The translations under genes were made by a program, and so were the position numbers. Under the pieces are notes generated by a model. The model saw only the letters and a program-made list of their open reading frames with translations. It made no database searches and had not been told where the DNA came from. DNA of 34,977 bases from Clostridia bacterium (GTDB lineage Bacteria; Bacillota; Clostridia; Oscillospirales; CAG-272): assembly GCA_017628755.1 (NCBI GenBank), contig JAGBYM010000062.1, forward strand, positions 1 through 34,977, read 5' to 3'. Shown here in pieces: positions 16,788-26,000 of the stretch (the first letter of the stretch is position 1; each line of letters opens with the position of its first letter).

Positions 16788-16814
16788 GATTTTGCGGATT
16801 TTTTGCCAAACCCA

Positions 16815-16843
16815 TTGACATTTAATTCAATTTATGATATAAT
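16815..16843 (+). promoter_or_regulatory. Sigma-A promoter for the PH-like membrane protein
   Basis: TTGACA (16815-16820), 17-bp spacer with extended -10 TGA, TATAAT (16838-16843), followed by TTAGGAG and the ATG at 16870. Confidence 0.88.
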
Positions 16844-16869
16844 ACAATCACTTGATTAGGAGAATAAAA

Positions 16870-17490
16870 ATGAAGATCAATTTTGAAAGACTTAAATACT
16901 CGCCGTTCGGCAAGAATATAATAAAAACGCTGAAGTTCAGATTGATACAATCTGTCTGTTTGAGCGTGCCAATGTTGGTATTCGGTTTTTTGTCATTTGC
17001 AGGCTCATTGATGATGGGTATAACCGTTATGCTTGTTTTTGGCGGACTCGCATGCTTTTTTCTCGGTTACACAATTCGTGATACACTCATTGAAGCACAG
17101 CTACTCTCAGCAATGACTGACGAGGAACATAACACCCTCATCAAGGAATACCAAAAGTATGAGGAGCGTAATATTATCCGCTATGGACATCTGACATCAT
17201 ACGGTCTCGTACTGGAAACACACATCCTGCCTTGGAAAAATATCAAATCGATCGAATTCGTACCCGGTGAATACCGTTACGTTTACCGAAAACACGGCAG
17301 CTATTTGAAATATTTTCCCGCCAAGATCACGGTAACCTCGAAATTCGGAGAGAAGACCGTCAAAACCGCCGCAAGCATCGTCAACGAAGACTATGACCTT
17401 TCAGACGAGATCTCTCGATTCCTTGAGTCGATCCCTAAATATACTGAGCATAAGTTTGAAGTTATCAACGGATATTATTATGCTAAATAA
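16870..17490 (+). CDS. Small membrane protein with YcxB/PH-like C-terminal domain
   Basis: 206 residues. Two hydrophobic segments (about 25-45 and 48-70) form a hairpin, followed by a soluble part. Residues about 120-180 (YGLVLETHILPWKNIKSIEF, YFPAKITVTSKFG) have the look of a bacterial PH-like YcxB domain, as in many small Firmicutes membrane proteins of unknown role. The domain would face the cytoplasm. The start at 16870 is set by AGGAG 7 nt upstream; an earlier in-frame start at 16852 overlaps this site. The gene is monocistronic and converges on the PHP gene, sharing its terminator. Family assignment is by pattern and tentative. Confidence 0.78.
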   Translation: MKINFERLKYSPFGKNIIKTLKFRLIQSVCLSVPMLVFGFLSFAGSLMMGITVMLVFGGLACFFLGYTIRDTLIEAQLLSAMTDEEHNTLIKEYQKYEERNIIRYGHLTSYGLVLETHILPWKNIKSIEFVPGEYRYVYRKHGSYLKYFPAKITVTSKFGEKTVKTAASIVNEDYDLSDEISRFLESIPKYTEHKFEVINGYYYAK

Positions 17491-17494
17491 AATG

Positions 17495-17531
17495 AAAAAG
17501 GACTGAATCCGCAAGGATCCGGTCCTTTTTT
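17495..17531. terminator. Bidirectional terminator between convergent genes
   Basis: AAAAAGGAC...GTCCTTTTT with inner GAATCC/GGATCC pairing and a GCAA loop, one mismatch and one wobble. T runs follow on both strands. It serves the membrane protein gene and the GH127 operon. Confidence 0.85.
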
Positions 17532-17534
17532 CAT

Positions 17535-18326
17535 TTATTTCAGAATAAGCTTATCATCCTCAGTCAACTCCAGATCATCTATGGCACGCTCAAATTTCTT
17601 GCGTGCGTTATCAAGTCCTGCGGGGTGGTGAGCGTCGCTTCCGAGATAGAATTTACAGCCCTCCTCCTTGGCAATTCTAAACGGGCGGAGAACCGTGTCG
17701 CGCTCCTCGTCCGGATACGACATATTGATCTCGATACCTACTCCGAGACGTGCCGCCTTTGCGAAAATGCGGTGCATATCCGTCTCGGCAATTGAATCAA
17801 GGGTCTGGAGATACTTTGCACGGTCACCCTTCCAGATAAGCGGACAGACCGGATGCGCGATACCGATCTTATGGAACGGCAGATCCATTGAAAGGAGCGC
17901 ATCGAGCTTATCGACCCAAACCTGCGCGCGAGTCTGCGGTGTTGCGAGATGCTCCTCTGCGATCGTAAATCTTTCCATGTGGAAGTGAGTGGTGGGGATG
18001 ACGATAAAATCAAGCTCCTCCATTCTCTCGCGCGAGCAGCCGACGGTCATATCTTTATCCATTTCGGTCTCGCAGCCGAAAAGGAACTTGACATTCTCGC
18101 TCTGCGGCAGGGGCTTTGCCTGACAGATGTGGGGATAGTTCTGTGTCGAATACCACTTCGACGCGCCGGATACGTTCTCGTCCCAGAAATGGTCGGCAAG
18201 AACTATGGTGTGGAGTCCCTCGTCCTCGGCATATTTCAGAATACGCTCATTGTTCTGCTCGGGGTCGCGCGAGCATGACGAGATCTGTGAATGAATATGA
18301 AAATCGTGGTCAAATACGTACTTCAT
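17535..18326 (-). CDS. PHP-domain phosphoesterase (histidinol-phosphatase-like), copy A
   Basis: 263 residues. PHP enzymes use a trinuclear metal site to hydrolyse phosphate esters. Metal motifs are in place: HIHS near residue 10, LADHFW, CETEMD, THFHME, IAHPVCPL and GSDAHHP near residue 232. AAGGAG lies 8 nt before the ATG. It is the last gene of the GH127 operon, 53 nt after the esterase gene, which suggests a role on a sugar phosphate or related ester rather than in histidine synthesis. It is one of three PHP genes in this window, all clearly different from one another. The substrate is unknown. Confidence 0.88.
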   Translation of the reverse strand: MKYVFDHDFHIHSQISSCSRDPEQNNERILKYAEDEGLHTIVLADHFWDENVSGASKWYSTQNYPHICQAKPLPQSENVKFLFGCETEMDKDMTVGCSRERMEELDFIVIPTTHFHMERFTIAEEHLATPQTRAQVWVDKLDALLSMDLPFHKIGIAHPVCPLIWKGDRAKYLQTLDSIAETDMHRIFAKAARLGVGIEINMSYPDEERDTVLRPFRIAKEEGCKFYLGSDAHHPAGLDNARKKFERAIDDLELTEDDKLILK

Positions 18327-18379
18327 GTCTTTATCTCCTTAACTTTCAAAAAGAATCTGATTTTAAAAAACGAAGTTTT

Positions 18380-19393
18380 TCAATTGGATTTCTCAAGAAA
18401 TTCAATATAATACTTCCAGTCCTCGCGGCTCTGGTAGTGTAATCCGTGGCGGATATGGTATCCGATATCTCCGCCGAGTATCGGCTTGCCGCATTCGGGC
18501 ATTCCGTCATTCTCGGGGAATCCAACGCCGCCGAGCTTCTTATAATACTCACCCGCAAGAGTGCAGGCAAGGAATTCGTTTCTCGGACACGCCCAGGCAT
18601 CGTCCTCCGCGCTTGCAACATAAACGCGATGCGGATAATTGGCGGCAACGAGAAAATGCTGATCAAAGGGCATCGTCTCCTCGTTATCCGAGTATTTATA
18701 ATAGTTTTCGCAGAACCAATAGGGGAAGCGGTCAACGATCTTTTTCACGGTCTCGCCGTCGTTGTCTCTTGCTATCGACGCGCCGGCGCATCCAGAATCG
18801 TTCGAGAAGGCGCAGTAGAATCTCTCGTCGAGCATTCCCGTGAGGAGTGCGGTCTTGCCGAGGCGCGAATGACCTGTGACCGAAATTCTGCTGTGGTCAA
18901 GCGAATCAAGCGTCAGCGCCCAGTCGAGCACGCGCATAGCCGCCCACGCCCAGAGACCGATCTTTCCGCAGGAATCGGGCGCGCGCTTGCCTTCGGGATA
19001 AACGAGTCCCGCAAGACCGTTTGTGAAATCTCCGTTATCCGAGGAAACTTCCTCGTAGCAGAAGGAGATCACAGCATAGCCCGCATCGACGAGTTCCTCG
19101 GTCGGCTGATATTTATCGGGGACGTCGGGGCGGAAATTGATATGAACAAAGGCGGGGACGGGTCTTCCCGCTTTGGGTATGACCACTCTTATCGGGAAAG
19201 AAAACTCGCCGAAGGGGCAGTCGCAGATCAGCTTATATATCTCAAGCTCTGCTTTACCCGCGCAGAATCTCTTATCCCTCTCGGTAAGCTCCGCGCGCAC
19301 GGATAATGGCGCGGGCGGAAGATATCCGTATTCCTCGCGGAGAAGGATATCAACTATTTCTTCCTTTTTATAATCGCATACGTTAGGTATCAT
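18380..19393 (-). CDS. CE15-like alpha/beta-hydrolase (glucuronoyl/acetyl-xylan esterase-like)
   Basis: 337 residues. The nucleophile motif is GHSRLGKTALL with Ser176. Glucuronoyl esterases of family CE15 have GCSRxGK here, so Cys is replaced by His; the following DERFYCAFSNDSGCAGASI matches the CE15-like layout. Such enzymes cut ester links between glucuronate side chains of xylan and lignin, or acetyl groups. No signal peptide is visible, so the substrate may be an imported fragment. The ATG at 19393 overlaps the upstream stop (ATGA) with AGGA 8 nt before it; the ATG three codons earlier has no spaced ribosome site. It sits in the GH127 operon, between another esterase and the PHP gene. Confidence 0.85.
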   Translation of the reverse strand: MIPNVCDYKKEEIVDILLREEYGYLPPAPLSVRAELTERDKRFCAGKAELEIYKLICDCPFGEFSFPIRVVIPKAGRPVPAFVHINFRPDVPDKYQPTEELVDAGYAVISFCYEEVSSDNGDFTNGLAGLVYPEGKRAPDSCGKIGLWAWAAMRVLDWALTLDSLDHSRISVTGHSRLGKTALLTGMLDERFYCAFSNDSGCAGASIARDNDGETVKKIVDRFPYWFCENYYKYSDNEETMPFDQHFLVAANYPHRVYVASAEDDAWACPRNEFLACTLAGEYYKKLGGVGFPENDGMPECGKPILGGDIGYHIRHGLHYQSREDWKYYIEFLEKSN

Positions 19394-20115
19394 TTTGCAC
19401 ATCCTATATAATCAAGTGCGAGACGGAGTCTCTTGCCATTTGCCGCAAAGGTCAGCTTGCAGTGTCCGCGGTCGGGAATTATTTCGAGCTCGACGACCTT
19501 GCCACAGGACCTCATCGCCTCAACGAACTTTTCGGAATGTCGCCCGAGATTTACAGACTTGTCCTTGTCACAATGGAAAATATAGTACTTCGCATCGGGC
19601 ATAGTGGGCGCAAGGTGTACGGGCGAATATTTCTTCATAGCTTCGCCGATATCGCCGTCCTCATTCCAGAGCGCGCTATAGATCGTTCTGGGAAGATCGG
19701 GACGCTCGGTGAAATGATAAACAAGATCACAAACGGGGCAGTTCGCGATACAAGCCACGGGCGTGCGCTTTGCGTATCTCGTATAAACAAGCGAAGCAAG
19801 ACCGCCCATGCTCTGTCCCATAGAAACTATGGGAGTCGATTCGGGCAAGGAGAAATGCTCAAAAATAGCGTCGATGATCTCATCGGTATAAGCAACCGCC
19901 TGCGCGTTCATCCAGGACCAGGGATTGTTGTAGGGATGGATGTAGAGCACGCCTTCCTCACCGTAGTAAATACCCTCGTTTGTATCCTCGTCGAACATAT
20001 CCTTGTTTCCGAGTCCGCAGAAATATACGACCACACCCTTGATCGGCTTCTTGCAGACGTTGTCGTTTACGTAAGCGAAATTGCGTATGGTTTCATAGGT
20101 GATTATTTTGTTCAT
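19390..20115 (-). CDS. Alpha/beta-hydrolase, esterase type
   Basis: 241 residues. The catalytic triad is visible: nucleophile elbow GQSMGG (Ser102), Asp in FHCDKDKSV, and His in PDRGHCK. No signal peptide, so cytoplasmic. GTGAGG lies upstream of the ATG. It overlaps the following esterase gene by 4 nt, so the two esterases are translated together. The context (GH127, sugar isomerase, second esterase) suggests removal of acyl or other ester groups from plant oligosaccharides, but the family is broad and the substrate is not determined. Confidence 0.87.
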   Translation of the reverse strand: MNKIITYETIRNFAYVNDNVCKKPIKGVVVYFCGLGNKDMFDEDTNEGIYYGEEGVLYIHPYNNPWSWMNAQAVAYTDEIIDAIFEHFSLPESTPIVSMGQSMGGLASLVYTRYAKRTPVACIANCPVCDLVYHFTERPDLPRTIYSALWNEDGDIGEAMKKYSPVHLAPTMPDAKYYIFHCDKDKSVNLGRHSEKFVEAMRSCGKVVELEIIPDRGHCKLTFAANGKRLRLALDYIGCAK

Positions 20116-20185
20116 ATTGATTTCCTCACTCTCGGCAATTGTTTATATTATAAAAATGGAAGTAAACCCGTCAGAAAACACCGTG

Positions 20186-20959
20186 TTATCTATACTTTAA
20201 AAGAAGCGGATAAGCGTTCTTTATCGCGGTCTCAAAATCGGGATTATATCTCGATTCAAGGCTGATTCTGGCATCATATCCGACCTTTTTAAGGTATGCG
20301 ATCTTGGGATCGATCTCGGCATAGTCTTCGGGGGTGGGAGTCTCTCTGTCCGCGCGCGCAAGATGAGCGTGGACAAGAACGCCCTCTGTGCCGTCAAGAG
20401 TCTCAAGCGGCTCGCCGTTTACCGCGTGGTGGTAAAGGTCGATCATGGCAAGCACGTTCGGATGATTCACCTTCTTCACGATATCGAGTCCGTCCGCAAA
20501 GGTGATGATAAAATTAGTCTCTTTTGTGTTCAGCGGCTCGACCGTGACGGCGACACCGTACTTTGCGCCGACCTCGCCGCAGATGCGGAGAACCTCGCAA
20601 AACTGAGCCTCGGCTTCCTCTTTCGTGTAGCCGTCCCTGATATTTCTTGCAGCCGAGGAGCCGATAACGGCAACCTTGTGCCCAAGCTGAACACTGCGGG
20701 AAAATCCAAGCTCGCAATATTCGCGTACGGTTTTCTTTACGCTTTCAAAATCATCCTTTGAATAAAGAACACAACCGCTGTGAAAAAAGCCGTTTGTGGC
20801 TTCCATCTTAAGTCCGGTAGCATCAAGAGTCTTTTTCATCTCCTCAAATTCCTCGTCAGTCGCCCGAACGATCTTTGAGAAGTTTCCTTCAACATAATCG
20901 TATCCCGCCGCCGCAATAATTCCCCAGCGGTCGTGATTTGCACAAACACCAATTTTCAT
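20186..20959 (-). CDS. Sugar phosphate isomerase/epimerase-like TIM barrel
   Basis: 257 residues, typical of the xylose-isomerase-like/AP-endonuclease-2 superfamily that includes tagatose 3-epimerases, hydroxypyruvate isomerases and IolE/IolI. Metal-binding positions fit the family: Glu in TVEPLN, Asp and His in MIDLYHHA, His in VHAHLARADR, and Glu in ISLESRY. The ATG at 20959 has AAGGAG 8 nt upstream; a longer in-frame version reads into the GH127 gene and is rejected. It follows GH127 by 11 nt, so it probably acts on the released sugar, for example a ketose epimerisation. The exact reaction is not evident. Confidence 0.87.
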   Translation of the reverse strand: MKIGVCANHDRWGIIAAAGYDYVEGNFSKIVRATDEEFEEMKKTLDATGLKMEATNGFFHSGCVLYSKDDFESVKKTVREYCELGFSRSVQLGHKVAVIGSSAARNIRDGYTKEEAEAQFCEVLRICGEVGAKYGVAVTVEPLNTKETNFIITFADGLDIVKKVNHPNVLAMIDLYHHAVNGEPLETLDGTEGVLVHAHLARADRETPTPEDYAEIDPKIAYLKKVGYDARISLESRYNPDFETAIKNAYPLLLKYR

Positions 20960-20970
20960 AATTATTCTCC

Positions 20971-22767
20971 TTATTCGGCATGAAGCCAGACTATCATATC
21001 GGTCTCTCCGCGGTTCGCGAAGCAATTGTAGGGTATCATTTTCAGAGTCGCAGATACCTTTTCCGGTCTGCGGGATGAATAGAGTCCGCCCTCAAAGGGA
21101 AGCAGACGCGATGCGGTAACTTCAAGGATCGGAAGTCCGAACTCCGCACATTCCTTTTCCGCGCATTCAAAATCACAAGGCACGGAATAAGCGTGAAGAT
21201 TTTCGCCGTTGTCAACGCCCTCGGCGCAGTAAACTATCGGGCCGCGCATGACGCAAAGTCGCGAACAATCGCGCAACACTCTCGGGTCGGCGTACACCGT
21301 CTTCGGGGTCATATCGAAGGAAATATTGACCGATTCTCCGTCGTTTTCGATTACGGCGTAGCCCTTTTCGATCGCATATTCGCGGTCGATCTCAAATTTT
21401 CCGCACCATTCGGGGATACGGATCGCAAGCTTCTCTGCACCCTGCGCTTCAATTCTGATGCTTCCGCTGACGGGATAATCCGTAGTCACCTTGCATACAA
21501 CACCGCCGTCCTCAAGCTTCGACGAAACGAACTGATTGACGTAAAGCGTACCGCCGTCTGTTCCGTAAATATAGTTACCGAGAGAGGGCAGAAGTCTGTT
21601 GAGATTGGGAGGACAGCAGGAACAGCTGAAACATTCCACACGCTGTGTAATCGGGAATTTTCTCTTTCCGCGCTCGTTTTCAAAATGCTCAAGAAGATTG
21701 ATCTCAAGCGGATTTTCATAGAAAAACGAAATTCCGTCGAGAGAGAGTCCCGAAAGCACGCCATTATAGAGCACGCGCTCGATTATATCGGCGTATTTTG
21801 CATCGTTTTCAAGCGCAAGCATGGCGTTGGCAAAGAACATAAGTCCTATGCCCGCGCAGGTTTCGGTATAAGCACCGTCGTTGGGAAGATCGTAGGGCTT
21901 TGTGAAAGCCTCACCTATGTAGGTCGAGCCGACACCGCCCGTGACGTACATTTTTCTGAGAGTGACGTCATCCCACAGCGCACGGCAGGCATTTTTCAGC
22001 TCTTCGTCATCGGTCTCCGCCGCCAGATACGCCATTGCGGTATAGAGATACATCGCGCGTACCGAGTGTCCGACCGCCTCGGTCTGTTCACGGACGGGTT
22101 TATGCGATTGTATCTGCGGATCCTTCCGCTCGGACGTTTCGGAAGAGCCGCGGGCGTCGATAAAGAACTTTGCCATATCGAGATACTTCTTCTTGCCGGT
22201 ATGCAGATACATACGTACAAGCGCGATCTCAATTTCCTCGTGTCCCGGAGTCTGGAAAACCGCGCTCTTTTCCTCGATAAATACGCGCGCGATATGGTCG
22301 GCGTATTTTTCCATACAGGTAAGGAAATCTCGCTTTCCCGTAGCCTCATCGTAAGCAACCGCCGCCTCCATCAAGTGTCCCGCGCAGTAAAGCTCATGCT
22401 TTTCGCGGTATTTGAATCTGTCTTCGGGCGCTACAACCGTGAAATGAATATTGAAATAACCGTCCTCGCACTGATTCGCCTTGATTCTTTCAACCAGAGC
22501 GTCGACCTTTTCTTCAAGCTCGGGAGTCGGATACTTTTTCAGAATATAAGCCGCGCCCTCCATCCACTTTGCCACGTCGCTGTCCCAGTAAACGTGCGGC
22601 GGCTTTCTGTCCTCCGCGGGAACGTAATCAAAATCAAACGCACCGATACGCCCGGTTTCGTAGAATCTGTCATATACTGCATTTATCGTTGTCTTTCGGT
22701 TCAGCTCCTGCTTGCCGAAAAGATATCCCGACGTAATATCAACTTTATCAAAGCGGTAAGTTTGCAT
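20971..22767 (-). CDS. GH127 beta-L-arabinofuranosidase (HypBA1-like)
   Basis: 598 residues. GH127 enzymes use a zinc-bound cysteine nucleophile to release L-arabinofuranose. The four residues of the HypBA1 zinc site (Glu338, Cys340, Cys417, Cys418) are matched by TETC (Glu302, Cys304) and SCCPPN (Cys384, Cys385), with similar spacing. The N-terminal alpha/alpha barrel shows WMEGAAYIL, CEDGYFN and ELYCAGHLMEAAVAY. No signal peptide, so it acts inside the cell on imported oligosaccharides. The ATG at 22767 has GGTGAGG 9 nt upstream; an in-frame GTG at 22782 lies inside that site. It is the first gene of a five-gene operon running to 17535. Confidence 0.94.
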   Translation of the reverse strand: MQTYRFDKVDITSGYLFGKQELNRKTTINAVYDRFYETGRIGAFDFDYVPAEDRKPPHVYWDSDVAKWMEGAAYILKKYPTPELEEKVDALVERIKANQCEDGYFNIHFTVVAPEDRFKYREKHELYCAGHLMEAAVAYDEATGKRDFLTCMEKYADHIARVFIEEKSAVFQTPGHEEIEIALVRMYLHTGKKKYLDMAKFFIDARGSSETSERKDPQIQSHKPVREQTEAVGHSVRAMYLYTAMAYLAAETDDEELKNACRALWDDVTLRKMYVTGGVGSTYIGEAFTKPYDLPNDGAYTETCAGIGLMFFANAMLALENDAKYADIIERVLYNGVLSGLSLDGISFFYENPLEINLLEHFENERGKRKFPITQRVECFSCSCCPPNLNRLLPSLGNYIYGTDGGTLYVNQFVSSKLEDGGVVCKVTTDYPVSGSIRIEAQGAEKLAIRIPEWCGKFEIDREYAIEKGYAVIENDGESVNISFDMTPKTVYADPRVLRDCSRLCVMRGPIVYCAEGVDNGENLHAYSVPCDFECAEKECAEFGLPILEVTASRLLPFEGGLYSSRRPEKVSATLKMIPYNCFANRGETDMIVWLHAE

Positions 22768-22803
22768 CGGAAAACACCTCACCTTTGTTATATAAATATT
22801 AAG

Positions 22804-22917
22804 TTAATTATAACACAAATTAAAGGAGAAGTCAACGAAAAAATAGGAAGGAATCATGGCTTCCATTGCCGCGCGGCTCATTTTCGTCGTCGCGGCGTTA
22901 TCTGCGTATATTTTCAT
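22804..22917 (-). pseudogene. Cysteine desulfurase (NifS/IscS-like) N-terminal remnant
   Basis: The frame encodes 37 residues. The first 24 or so (MKIYADNAATTKMSRAAMEA, then MIPSY) match the conserved N-terminus of NifS/IscS cysteine desulfurases, including the family hallmark DNAATT. After that the sequence no longer matches and a stop follows. A ribosome site (AGAGG, 22926-22930) 8 nt upstream and a consensus promoter (22955-22983) remain intact. The remainder of the normal gene of about 380 codons is absent, so this is a 5' remnant left by a deletion or recombination. A regulatory leader peptide is less likely given the match. Confidence 0.8.
22807..22835 (-). promoter_or_regulatory. Sigma-A promoter for the GH127 operon
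   Basis: TTGACT (22830-22835), 17-bp spacer with extended -10 TGT, TATAAT (22807-22812) on the minus strand. It lies within the cysteine desulfurase remnant, so the remnant's DNA has been put to use as a promoter or was joined to one. Confidence 0.83.
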
Positions 22918-22954
22918 TGGTTTAACCTCTTTAAGTTACATTTTTGCCCATAGT

Positions 22955-22983
22955 ATTATACAATATGGGGACGCTGTTGTCAA
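22955..22983 (-). promoter_or_regulatory. Sigma-A promoter of the desulfurase remnant
   Basis: TTGACA (22978-22983), 17-bp spacer, TATAAT (22955-22960) on the minus strand. With no terminator between it and the GH127 gene it may add transcription to that operon. Confidence 0.83.
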
Positions 22984-23032
22984 GACAAAGATATTATCTT
23001 TTATAATTATAATTATTTACTTTATATGTAGC

Positions 23033-23062
23033 AAAAAATCCGCCCCAAGGGGCGGATTTTCA
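23033..23062 (-). terminator. Rho-independent terminator of the larA operon
   Basis: AAAATCCGCCCC / GGGGCGGATTTT stem (23035-23046 / 23049-23060), followed on the minus strand by TTTTTTGC. It lies just past the stop at 23077. Confidence 0.92.
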
Positions 23063-23076
23063 ATATTTTTATGCTA

Positions 23077-26000
23077 TCATTCAACATCGGGTCCGCAAGC
23101 CTGCTTTATCTTTTTCAACGAATTGATAAAGTTTGACGTGAAAAGGTTGCCCGAAAGATATATCTTCTTAACTGAATCGACAGCCGAAATAATTGCACTG
23201 GTATCGTTTGAACAACTATAGAAATACACTTCTCCGCCGGCAATATTTGCAAGCTTACCGTCGCATCTGCCGATACGTCCGCCGATTACGCGTACAGTGC
23301 CCAAACCGTTCAGATTATAAACGTAATTCGTCGTTCCCCAGCTTGAGGAGTTGAAGAAATCAACCGAGCCCGTAAAGTCTTCCGAAGTGCGAACGATATC
23401 AAAGTACTGCGCCTTTCCGCCCGAATCGCGGAGGTTAACAAGCTGGCTGTTGACAAAATATGCCGTACAATTGCCCGAAAGCAGAACTGCCGTGTCACTG
23501 CTGTCAACTCCGTTTCCAAGCAACTGAACGTTCTGCGCGCCGTCGGTAATTTCAATACCTGTCTTGATACAGATCGTAAAGTTGTTATAAAGTATCTCGT
23601 TTTTGCTCTCACCGATAAGGAAGGTAGTTGAATTATCCATCATATACTGATAAACATTGTTCCAAGCATTGGGATCGCTCTGGTCGAACCAGCAGTTCGG
23701 GGTGAAATGGCAATCGCGAATAATACCGTTTTCGCTTCCGCTGCCGACGGTAATAGCATTATTGAGACCCACACCCCATACAAACTCAACGTAATGGTTA
23801 TCGCATTTGTAGCTTGCAAGGTCGATGCCGTTGTACGAAGTGGATGTACTTACGTCAACAACATAAACATTACTTCCCTTTCCTCTTATGGAGTAAGAAT
23901 AGGGTGTAAGCGAAGAAGTTTTCTGCTCGTGGTAAATTATACCGAGTCCGCGCAGTCCCGCGCCTTCATAGAGGTCGATGAGTGCTTCGCCGTCGGGATC
24001 ATTCTTACCGAAATTGGTATAAAGCCTTGTTCCCGTACCGGTTCGATGTGCATAGCCGGGAGCAATAACCGAGCCGCGAAGCTCGATGCCCGCCCAAACG
24101 TCAATGCCCGCGCTGATATAGAAGATTCCCGAAGGGATATAAACCGTACCGCCCGTAGCCTTGAGATCGTCAAGAGCTTTTTGAAGAACGGCTGTAATAT
24201 CCTCGTTCGCCTTTGCATTGTAAGGTGCCTCGGTGATGTTGATATACTTATCCGACTTGGGTTTTGTGACAACGTCGTGAGTATAGTCAACTTCGGGTGT
24301 CGTCGGAAGTGTGTCATCCTTTAAAAGCTCAATTCCGACGGAATTTCCGCTGACCTCGGAATTAAGTATTCTCTGTGCCGCAGCGGTCATATTCGCTATG
24401 ACGTTTCCGCCGTTTGAAGATAACTTGCAAGAAGTATACGTAACAGCCGAATTGCAGCAATTGATAACCGCATTTGCTCCTGCGCTTTCAAGCGTGCTGT
24501 CAACAAAGCAGATGTCGCCGGGCTGATTTTCGGGACCGCTTCCGCAGCTTGAAAGGAAGCGAAGCGCAGAAGCGCCGCTGTTTCCGACAGCACTAAACTT
24601 GCAGCCCGTCATAAGAAGCCAGGCAGCATCCTCCATTAAAATTCCGGTATAGCTATCTGTTACGTTAAGATTATAGAGCTGACCGTTCGTTACTCCATCG
24701 TATTCATCCGCCGCCTTTGAACGTCTTGCGTGAAGACCGATATTGTAGCCTTCGATGTAAATATCAGAAATATACGTCCAGTCGATACGCTCGATAATGA
24801 TTCCCGTCGAGTTACGGATCATATAAGTCTTGAGCAGTTCGGCATCGGGAACACCGGGAAGTCCGCTTTCGAGCCAATAATCGGGAGAGAAATGAAAATT
24901 CTCAAGCTTACCGATATCAAGGCTTCTGTCGTTGCGGTAGCCGAGGTGCAGGAATGTACCGTAGATATCTCTAGTGTACTGAAGCGCGTAAATCCCCGTT
25001 CCGGTGTAATCAAAGCCGTAATAAGAGTTAACAAAAGTTACGTTACGAACGGTAACGCCGTCGATCCATTCCTGCTTGACAGTCGCGGGATAGGGGATCG
25101 GCTCGCCGTTGACAAAGGTCTGCTCGGGATACCAAATCGCAAGATTCTGGAGAGATGCGCTGGGTCCCATAATGAATGCGGACTTTGTAGGATCTGTCGA
25201 ACCCTTTCCTCCGTAAATGCAAAGAACAGTACCCTCCGCCGTTCCGGGCTTGATCTCGCCAACGATGCTGACATTATCGCCAACGGTAAGCGAATCGGTC
25301 AGACAGTAATGTCCCTTGGGAACGTAAACGACACATCCGCCCTTTTGGTCCGCAGCTTTAAGAGCCGCCTTGAAAGCTTCTGTGTCATCGGTCTTACCGT
25401 CTCCCTTCGCACCGAAGGAAAGAACATTGAGCTCGGCAACAACGTCGTAAAGAGTATCGTACTCGGAAACGATGAGACCTGTCTTGATCTCGCCCATGTA
25501 AGCGGGCGCATCGGTCGCGCCGACGAAATTCACCTTGTACGCCTCGGTATAATCAAAATTATCCTTGACGGTAAGAAGTTCCTCGGTCTTTTCGCTGACC
25601 TTTTCGTATCCCGCGGGAACCGCCTTATCGGGAGCGTAATCGCCAACGAGAGTAGCGCGCTCTTCACCGAAATATACACGCTCAAATTCGCTGTAAGCTT
25701 TCGCAAGAGTAGCATCGTCCGCACCGAAGATAACTATTTTGTTGCCGTCCTCGCGCATAACGTATCCGCCGTTTTTTGCAACCTCTTCCTCTGCTTTGAT
25801 ACTTTCCGCACGGTTGGTCTTACCGATAAGAATCTCGGGGCGCGCGGAGTTATCTTTTTTGCCGTCATAATCTGTCACAGCTTCAAAAGTCACATTTGTC
25901 AGGCTCAGAAAATCAGCTCTGAGCTTCTTTGAAAGTCCCGATTCAAGAGCGGTAGGCTCAAGAGGACGAACGATCGTGTAGACGGGCTCACCGTCGGACA

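Noticed and set aside
20116..20185. Possible internal promoter before the alpha/beta-hydrolase gene
   Set aside because: A TATAAT-like hexamer exists but its -35 candidate (TTCTGA, 18-bp spacer) is poor. The 70-nt gap alone does not show a separate transcript.
21193..22953. A 586-codon open frame on the plus strand
   Set aside because: It runs antisense to the GH127 gene and the desulfurase remnant. No motif or ribosome site supports it.
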